Assembly: GCF_943912555.1 (NCBI RefSeq)
Contig: NZ_CALTUR010000090.1
Span: 1 to 7,653 of the forward strand
Reading direction: 5' to 3'
Length of the DNA stretch: 7,653 nucleotides
Source: an uncultured Streptococcus sp.
Lineage (GTDB): Bacteria; Bacillota; Bacilli; Lactobacillales; Streptococcaceae
The number at the start of each line of letters is the position of its first letter. Position 1 is the first letter of the stretch. Below, one piece after another: positions 1 through 7,200 of this stretch. The translations under genes were made by a program, and so were the position numbers. The notes under the pieces were generated by a model. The model ran no database searches, was not told the DNA's origin, and saw only the letters and a list, made by a program, of their open reading frames with translations.

Positions 1-77
1 GTGACTCACGTAAAGTTGAACGTAAGAAACCAGGTCTTAAGAAAGCTCGTAAAGCATCACAATTTAGTAAACGTTAA
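1..77 (+). CDS. rpsI: 30S ribosomal protein S9, 3' end only
   Basis: This is the last 24 codons of ribosomal protein S9, a small-subunit protein whose basic C-terminal tail reaches the P-site tRNA. The frame starts at base 3 (bases 1-2 finish a cut codon) and ends at TAA 75-77. The visible peptide runs DSRKVERKKPGLKKARK and ends in QFSKR, the invariant S9 tail with its final Lys-Arg. In Firmicutes rpsI normally follows rplM in a two-gene operon; rplM would lie outside the window to the left. The tail is complete, so whatever element inserted downstream has left the S9 product intact. The 3' end of rpsI is a known integration target for streptococcal mobile elements (recalled from the family literature, not shown here), which fits the recombinase remnant that follows. 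Confidence 0.95.
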   Translation, partial: DSRKVERKKPGLKKARKASQFSKR

Positions 78-100
78 TTCGAAAGAATTACTGTACTTAC

Positions 101-130
101 AAAGAGCACCTTTCGGGGTGTTCTTTTTTG
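101..130 (+). terminator. rpsI intrinsic terminator
   Basis: An 8-bp stem pairs 103-110 (AGAGCACC) with 117-124 (GGTGTTCT), with one G-U pair and a six-base loop TTTCGG. A run of T follows at 124-129. It sits 25 bases after the rpsI stop codon and points the right way to end that transcript. Confidence 0.9.
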
Positions 131-168
131 TACTTTTTTACTAAATTGGTGCAATTGACACAGTTGTT

Positions 169-219
169 GCGACTTTAGTCGCTTACAAATGTGGCTGCAA
201 CCTGACAAAGTCAGTTGCC
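169..219. repeat. two adjacent small hairpins between rpsI and the integrase
   Basis: The first hairpin is a perfect 5-bp stem GCGAC/GTCGC (169-173 with 178-182) around TTTA. The second pairs 197-206 with 210-218, nine base pairs with one bulged C and a three-base loop. GTTGC at 166-170 could also pair with GCAAC at 197-201, so two folds compete. No T-tract follows either stem, so neither looks like a terminator. They may be recombinase or accessory-protein sites, or part of a small transcript; nothing in the sequence decides this. Confidence 0.45.
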
Positions 220-222
220 TCA

Positions 223-254
223 AAACGTTAATCAATACGATTATATCAACGTTT
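223..254. repeat. AAACGTT/AACGTTT inverted repeat, possible recombination site
   Basis: AAACGTT at 223-229 faces AACGTTT at 248-254 across 18 AT-rich bases. The left arm extends to AAACGTTAAT (223-232), and the same ten bases occur across the rpsI stop codon at 69-78. Inverted heptamers with an AT-rich spacer and a copy in the target gene are what a tyrosine recombinase core site can look like. The match is short, so it may be chance. Confidence 0.35.
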
Positions 255-255
255 C

Positions 256-293
256 AAAGCACTCAAAAGTTTACCTTATGGGTGCTTTTTTCG
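256..293 (+). terminator. second + strand intrinsic terminator after rpsI
   Basis: AAAGCACTC (256-264) pairs with GGGTGCTTT (280-288) through nine base pairs including one G-U, with a 15-base loop and a T-run at 286-291. It reads in the rpsI direction although no gene lies between it and the first terminator. It overlaps one TTTACCTTAT copy. It may be a back-up for rpsI, or the original downstream signal separated by an insertion. On the minus strand the stem lacks a T-tail, so it is not a good terminator for the integrase. Confidence 0.75.
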
Positions 294-329
294 TATTTTT
301 TTGAAAAGTTTACCTTATTTTTACCTTAT
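265..329. repeat. three direct copies of TTTACCTTAT, candidate arm-type sites
   Basis: AAAAGTTTACCTTAT occurs exactly at 265-279 and again at 304-318. A third, shorter copy TTTACCTTAT lies at 320-329 and overlaps the integrase stop codon at 326-328. Short direct repeats beside the 3' or 5' end of a tyrosine integrase gene, next to the attachment site, are typical of the arm sites bound by the integrase N-terminal domain. The binding role is inferred from position and family knowledge. Confidence 0.6.
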
Positions 330-1096
330 TGTTTTAGAGACTTTAAAGCAAATTCACCAACTGCCATAGGAACTACATTAGAAGTATTGACATAAATCTG
401 TGTTGTTCCTGTGTCACTGTGTGTTAGAGCTTCAGAAATAGCTTCTAAGCTCATTCCTGCTTGTTTAGCAAGCGTTGCTCCTGTATGTCGCAGTTTATGA
501 GGTGTAGCATGTGCCAGCTCTTTATGTCGCTTTCTAATGCTTTTCATTTTATTGTTTAGATAGTCAGCATGTAAAGGCTTGTTGATGTTTCCTTTTGTGT
601 CGATATATGTAAAAACAAATTGTTCTGGATTACTGATGATACCAAACTTTGCTAGTTCATATCTTTGTTGTTCTTTCCAAGATGTAAGAAGCTGAAGTAA
701 GTCATTAGAAATAGAGAAAATAGTTTTCTTATTTCCCTTAGTAGATTTTACTTGTCCATATCTATCTAAAGCTTGAATTAGCTGAATCTGTGATTTTGAA
801 AAGTCGATATGTTTCCATTGAAGAGCATAGGTTTCAGATTTTCTATCGCCTAAGAAAAAAGTAAGATAAAATAGGACATAATCTTTAAGGGTTATTTTAT
901 CATTGTCTAAATCTTCTTGAAATGCTGAGAACCATTCTTGGAGTTGTTCATGAGTTAGATATAAATCTTCCTCTCTCTTGGACTCTGCAAGTTGAATCTT
1001 TTTAGTGGCCTTTATTCTTCTTAATATTTTTGCAACTTTATTAGCTTCGATATACTCAAGTTCTTCTGCCCAGTCAAAGATAGAATGAACTGCATC
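326..1096 (-). pseudogene. tyrosine recombinase (ICE/phage-type integrase), N-terminally truncated
   Basis: An open minus-strand frame of 256 codons runs from 1096 to the TAA at 326-328. It encodes the catalytic domain of a tyrosine recombinase, the enzyme that inserts and excises mobile elements at an att site. The predicted catalytic residues are all present: Arg at 842-844 (motif GDRKSETYAL), a lysine near 746-748 (VKSTKGNKK), HKLRHT with His at 497-499 and Arg at 488-490, His at 419-421 (THSDTGTTQ), and the nucleophile Tyr at 392-394 (QIYVN). Upstream the frame hits a stop (TGA, 1097-1099) inside an IS-like inverted repeat. The only in-frame ATG is at 545-547, inside the catalytic domain. 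Intact relatives are usually about 380-400 residues, so the N-terminal arm-binding and most of the core-binding part are gone. It is convergent with rpsI, as expected for an element inserted there. It is almost certainly inactive. Confidence 0.88.
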
Positions 1097-1136
1097 TCAA
1101 AAGCTAGATTTTTTCTGTCTAACTTTTGGGGTTCAG
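1090..1136. mobile_element. IS3-like element reduced to two facing terminal repeats
   Basis: CTGCATCTCAAAAGCTAGA (1090-1108) faces TCTAACTTTTGGGGTTCAG (1118-1136) across only nine bases. Of 19 positions, 15 pair by Watson-Crick and two by G-U. Read on the minus strand the right arm is CTGAACCCCAAAAGTTAGA, the kind of end seen in IS3-family (IS150-group) insertion sequences. No transposase remains. The integrase frame stops inside the left arm, so this insertion, followed by internal deletion, probably removed the integrase N-terminus. A plain hairpin of other origin is the alternative. Confidence 0.6.
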
Positions 1137-1168
1137 CTTAATAATCATTCTATTCTATATATACTAAG

Positions 1169-1197
1169 ACATCCATATAAATTTATGGATGTTTTTT
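1169..1197 (+). terminator. intrinsic terminator without a visible + strand gene
   Basis: A perfect 9-bp stem joins ACATCCATA (1169-1177) to TATGGATGT (1184-1192) with loop TAAATT, followed by T at 1192-1197. It reads on the + strand, yet the genes on both sides are on the minus strand. It probably belonged to a gene lost in the rearrangement, or it blocks + strand transcripts from entering the large gene. Confidence 0.7.
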
Positions 1198-1210
1198 GAT
1201 CTATGTATAG

Positions 1211-1240
1211 AAAAAGAGAAGACCAGCTGGTCTTCTCTTT
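1211..1240 (-). terminator. terminator of the large surface-protein gene
   Basis: A perfect 28-base palindrome (1213-1240, two 14-base arms meeting at CCAG/CTGG) is followed on the minus strand by TTTTT (1215-1211, partly in the stem) and CTATAC. It starts 43 bases after the stop codon of the large gene and is oriented to end its transcript. The + strand side has only three T, so termination should be mostly one-directional. Confidence 0.88.
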
Positions 1241-1283
1241 GGGGGAACTAGAATCATTGAAAAGAATTAAGTAAAGATTTTAA

Positions 1284-4200
1284 TTAGTCTTTGAAATTCT
1301 TTTGGAAGATGAGTAGAGACAAAACTGAAGTAATAGCAGCTAAGAATAAGAAGGTGTTTGCTTCTTGCTCCCCAGTTTCTGGGAGTTGTTTTTCCTTTTC
1401 TTGTTTAACTGTAGTAGCAACAGGTGCTCTTGGTGAATCTTCTGTTACAACTGCAGGAGCTGGTTTTTCAGGTTCTTTTGGTAGAAGGTACTCAGGAAGA
1501 GTAACGACTGGTGGCGCCTCTGTTCCTGCAGAACTTTGTTTAGTTCCAACTTCAATCACTCGGTCTAGAGCTGGAGTTGATTTGGTTTGGACTACCTTAC
1601 GATTGCTACCGTCTACTTCGACGTACTCAACTAGCAAACCGTCTTTACCTTCTGCTAGAACATTTTCTTTTCCTTTATCTAAGTTTGGATTTTCGCGACG
1701 GATAGTCTTGAATGGTACCGCCTTATTGACAATATCCAAACTTGGAAGTTGGAAGACAAGCTCTTTAACCCCTTCTTCAGGATTTGAAGAAGTGATTGGT
1801 TTTTCAAGTTCTTTTGGTAGAAGGTACTCAGGAAAAGTCGCAACTGGTGGAGTATCTGTTCCTACAGAACTTTGTTTAGTTCCAACTTCAATCACTCGGT
1901 CTAGAGCTGGAGTTGATTCAGTTTGAACTACCTTACGATTGCTGCCGTCTACTTCGACGTACTCGATTATAGCACCATCTTTCCCTTCTGCTAGAACTTG
2001 TTCTTTTCCTTTGTCTAATTGTGGATTTTCGCGACGGATAGTCTTGAATGGTACTGCCTTCTTAACAATATCCAAACTTGGGAGTTGGAAGACAAGCTCT
2101 TTAACCCCTTCTTCAGGACTTGAAGAAGTAATTGGTTTTTCAGGTTGTTTCGATCCAACCGGTTGTTCTGGTTGGCTAGGTTGCAATTGCTTGATTTGTT
2201 CAAGAGCGTTATTGAGGGCTTTGTTGACGTCTTCTTGAGTCTTCGCTTCTTGGATAGCTGCGATTGCTTTATCAGTAATTTCAACTAATTTCTTCTTAGC
2301 ATTGTTGTTAGTACCAAGTTCAGTCACTTTTTTCTCAATAGCTTCAGTCAAGCTAGCCATAGCCTTATCATAATTGATTTCAGGCTGTTTCGGTTCAACT
2401 GGTTGTTCTGGTTGACTAGGTTGCAATTGCTTGATTTGTTCAAGACCCTTATTGAGGGCTTTGTTGACGTCTTCTTGAGTCTTAGCATTTTGGATAGCTG
2501 CGATTGCTTTATCAGTAATTTCGACTAATTTCTTCTTAGCCTCGTTGTTAGTACCGAGTTCAGTCACTTTTTTCTCGATAGCTTCGGTCAAGCTAGCCAT
2601 AGCCTTATCGTAATTGATTTCAGGCTGTTCAGGTTCAACTGGTTGTTCTGGGTCTGTTTCGTCTCCAGGTTTTTGGTAATTTTCATCTTTGCTAAGAATA
2701 TCTTGCAAAGCAGTGACTGTTGCCATCACATCTTGTACATTTACCGTATCAGAACTTAATTGTGCAGTGAGTTTATCAAGATTAGACTTAAATGCTTGAC
2801 GTGCAGTTGCAGTATCTTTTAATCCAGCAGGATCAAAATTAGACAAGTCTTCCTTCCATTTAGAGATAGATTGAAGGATTTCTGCTTTGCTGTATAGCTC
2901 GCTTCCTTCGCCTTGTGTAATGAATTGATCCACTTGCATACCGATTTTTTTGGTCAAATCATTCTTTTCAGGGTCTAGTTGGAGTGTTACTGCGTGCAAG
3001 TTTTCATCAAGTCCTTTTAGATTGACTAGAGTCTGGTCGCCTTGACGTTTAGCGGCATGACCGCTAAAGTATTTCTTGCCATCAATAATGGATGCATTTC
3101 CCATTCCATCTTGATAGGTGACTTCCTTACCGTCAAGGAATACTTTATAGACACCATGACCTGGGTCAACAAATCCTTTGATTTCTAAGCCTGTACCATA
3201 GAAATAAGCAGTCACAGTTGTCTTTTTCTTTTGTTCCTCTGTCAGATGTCCAAATGATACCCATGATTCAGTGTTTTGGTATTTACCAGAAGAGTTGGTT
3301 TCGTGTCTCCATCCAGGACTGTAATCTAATTGACTAGCTTGGTCGTCGTAATTTGTCTGATTCGTCTTCAATAAATCAGCTTTCATTACTCGAATAGTTG
3401 CGTCGGTAGCAAAACCGAGTAGAGCACCATCAGACACAGAAGTGAGTTTTGCTTTGAAGTCAAAAATTGAGTCAGCTTGTTCGGTGAAGTTGATAGTTGG
3501 AATGGTAACAGTTTTCTCTGTTTCACCATCTGCAAAGGTCACATCTTGAGTTGTATCTTGGTAAACCTTACCGTGAACACCTGTTCCAGGTTCCGTAATG
3601 AAGCGAGCGGTAGCAGCTCCCTTGCTTCCACCAACACGCTTAATTGTAACAGTAACAGGTTTTCCTTTTTCGACATCGTAAGAAGTTGCTTCAAGCTCAA
3701 ACATACCCTTGCTGTTATTGTTTAGAGTGTAGATTCCTTCTGTAGCAATTGGTTCACCTGTTTTGTTAACGAGCGTAATAGTGTGTTCTCCAGGCGCTAA
3801 ATCACCAGTTTCGTAAACTTTTTGGCTACGTTTACGGCTACTGTTCTTGGTTTGTACATCTGCGACTTTTTGACCATCCATGTATACAGACATTTCACCA
3901 TGGCTTGGATCTACTGTTGATACAACATAAGCCTTAGTTCCTGTGAAACGATAGGTGACTTTGGCGTCTTTCTTGTTGGTCCACATAGAAGTGCCGCGGA
4001 TACCTTCTGATTCATTGTACCAAGTTGTACCTTCCTTGTCGGCAGTTGTATTTGAGTGGTATTCTAGTCCAAGAGGATATCCATCATTCTTTTCGATAGT
4101 GCTTGGAGTTTTATAGACTGAGAAGTTAGTTAGGATTGGTGTAGCTTGTGAGCCAGTGATCGTAACTCGGATTTTTTGTGCTTCTATAGGTTGGCCCTGG

Positions 4201-7200
4201 ATCAAACGACGATAGCCTACTGTTGAACCTTCACCATATGGAACCCAGCGTCCGTTGATTTCGACTTCAATCTTGAATCCAGAAATACGTTGTCCTTTGG
4301 CAATATCTTCCTTGAGTTCTACGACGTCAAAGCGTCTCTTTTGTCCTAGATCAATTGTGAAATTACCAGTCGTAGCATCATTTGAAAGCGCCCAGCTAGT
4401 ATCGTCTTTACCGTCTGTAAGGTGGCTGGTCTTGTAGAGATGATTCTGACGAGTAGAACTTGCCGTAACAGTTGCTCCTTTGGCAAAATCAGTGGCATAC
4501 ATTTGATCTAGAGTCGCTTTGAATTCTTTCAAGCGAGCCACGTCAGCATCTGCGAATTTACCTTCTTTGTTTGGTGGAATGTTGAGAAGAAGTGGCGTTC
4601 CACGACCAACAGACTTGAAGTAGATATCCATCAATTCTTTGAGAGATTTTGGCTGCTGGTTATCGTGGTAGAACCAGCCAGAACGGATGGAAACATCTGC
4701 TTCCCCTACAGAGTACATATCTCCGTCAGGGTCACCGTGGTTAAGGTATTCGTTCTTAACGTTTTCGGTGATATTTGCTTTCTTGACCTTGTGCCATACA
4801 GGGTCTCCGGCGATACCACGCTCATTTCCAATCCAACGGATACTTGTTGGTTCGGCAGAGAAGATAGCGATATCTCCTTCAGCTTCCTTGATGTATTTGA
4901 ACCACTCATCAAAAGTGTAGGTTACTTTTTGGGCACCGCTACCGCGTGCTCCATCCATCCAGACTTCGATAAATTTACCCTTATTACCGTATTTTGGATT
5001 ACCAAGGATTTCTTTTAGTTGATTGAGGTAGTATTCGTTGTATTCTTTTTGAGTAGCTACCTTATATTTAGGGCTATTAACATCCCATGGTGATAGGTAA
5101 ACACCCATGTTCATATCATATTTAGTAGCAGATTTAGAGATTTCTTCTAAAAGGTCACCCTTTCCATCTTTCCATGGGCTTGCAGCTACGGTATGATTTG
5201 TATATTTAGATGGGTAAATAACGAAACCATCGTGGTGTTTGACAACCATAATAGTTCGTTTAAAACCAGTTTCCTTTAGAGTACGGATCCATTGATCTGT
5301 ATCTAAGTTAGTTGGATTGAAGTTTTTAGGATCTTCATTTCCATGTCCCCATTCAGAATTAGTATAAGTATTCATACCATAGTGGATGAAGGCAGCTAAT
5401 TCTTCCTTGTGATAATCAAGTTGAGCCTTGCTTGGAAGCGGACCGTGATTTCCGATTTCTGTTTCTTTATCTTCTGGATGAGCAACCGGTAAAACATTTG
5501 AAGTCGGATTAGAGCTATCAGAGATTTTTTCGTATTCAAAGACGATATCATTCACACCCTTGTGCTGGATGCTGGCTTCTAAGTGTGGAGTGATTGCGCG
5601 GTAGCCTGCGATTTCTTTTGCTTCAAAAGTGTTTACAAAAGAAACCTCGTATTCTTTTCCGTCGTTATTATCAGTAGCAACATCTGCTAATTCTTGCCCT
5701 GAGCCTTTCAAACGATAATGAATGGCAAATGAACCTTTATTCACTTTATAAACCACCTTGATGACCCGTGTTCCTGGAGCTGTTTTGCTGACGACGTTGT
5801 AAGTCCACTCATCTTTGAGTTGTTTGTTGATTTCGACGCCATCAATAGAGATAATCTGGTACTTCTCTTGATTTTTTGTATAGAAGTCAGTCTTAGCGAT
5901 TTCTTTTTTGAAGTCATAATCAAAAGCTGTTCCAACTTCAGTCTTTTCAACAAAAGTATCATCAGTTTTGATTGGATTACCAGTTTCATCTACGTGTTGT
6001 ACCACTACACGTCCGTAATCGATTCCTTTAATGAGTGTCGCAACACCATTTTCATCGAAAGAATATTGATTTTCGCCAATAACAGCAGTTTTATTTCTGA
6101 ACATTTCTCCTTCAGGAGTAAAGTAATATCGTTTCCCGTTATCACCTTGGTACCAACCTTTGACACTATATTTTGCGATAATATCTTTTACCCATTTGAC
6201 TTGTTCAGGTGAGAGAACGATTCCGCCGCCGAAACGGTCTTTGTCGGGGATGCCGTTTTCGATTGTGCCGTGTTGGTGAACACCGACTACTTTACCATCG
6301 CCGTTAATAATGCCAGCACCTGAAAGGCCTGAAATAGAAGTCATATGATAGGTGATGCCTTTTGAGCCTTTATCATCATACTTATCAACAGACTTCACAA
6401 CACCATCTACCTTGTAAAGTTGACCAGCGACAATTGGTTTTTTGAGCTCTGGTGAGCTTGAATCGTTCGGATATCCAATCGTGCTAACAGGATCTCCTGG
6501 TTGATAGGTTTTATTTTCTGCCAAGGGAACAAAGGTAGCAGCTTTATTTGGACTAGCGATTTGAAGAGGAACAGGTGCTACAACAGCAGCCAAGTCATTT
6601 TGATATCCTTTTCCAAATTCTTTCTTGTTCCAAAAATGAATATCTTCTTCTTTAAAAAGAGTAGTATTACCCGTTACAGGTTGAGAATTACGAACTGCAG
6701 AATTAGAACCGAGGTTATAGTAAAACTTAGCAGAATCTCCACCTCGAATATGTCCTTCTTTTGTATCACGGTTTGATTCTAAAAAGTTGTGAGCGACAGT
6801 CAAGATGACATTTGGTGCCACAAAAATACCAGAACCAGGCACGATATAGCGTTGGGAACCACCATTGTAAATAGTGTAAATCATACTAGCAGCAGTAGCA
6901 GGCTGTCCTTCATAAGGGACGTGCTTCAAATCTAGACCACCGTTGATGATTGCACGATTACCATTTTCAGCTTCTTTTGGAATATCTTCCTTGTTTTTTA
7001 GAATGCTTTCTGTCTCAACTTTTGGGCTATCCTTCTTGTCTACAATTGCTGAAGTATCTATGTTTTTCACGGGCGTATCAGGATAAGCTTGATCGTGGAT
7101 TTCTTCAGGAAGCAGGTCAGCAGTTTTAGTATCTGCTACAGTTTTCTCCTCTACTGGTTTAACAGTTTTTTCTGCTTGCTCTGACTTTTGAGGTGTAGAG

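Noticed and set aside
131..330. CRISPR array or tRNA gene as an explanation for the repeats near rpsI
   Set aside because: The repeats are too short and irregularly spaced for CRISPR, and no cloverleaf or T-loop motif is present.
189..395. 68-codon + strand open frame between rpsI and the integrase
   Set aside because: It crosses the second terminator and runs antisense into the integrase 3' end, without a ribosome site.
326..547. Treating the 73-codon ATG frame as a complete small gene
   Set aside because: It starts within the recombinase catalytic domain and the same frame stays open and homologous up to 1096, so it is the tail of a truncated integrase.
1291..2238. Two + strand open frames (211 and 99 codons) with serine/threonine-rich repeats
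   Set aside because: They lie antisense to the G5 repeats of the large protein, and their internal similarity only mirrors the tandem duplication. No ribosome site or family motif is visible.
3477..6776. Several + strand and alternate-frame open frames of 60-130 codons within the large gene
   Set aside because: All lie inside the uninterrupted, domain-bearing minus-strand gene; their products show no recognisable motif.
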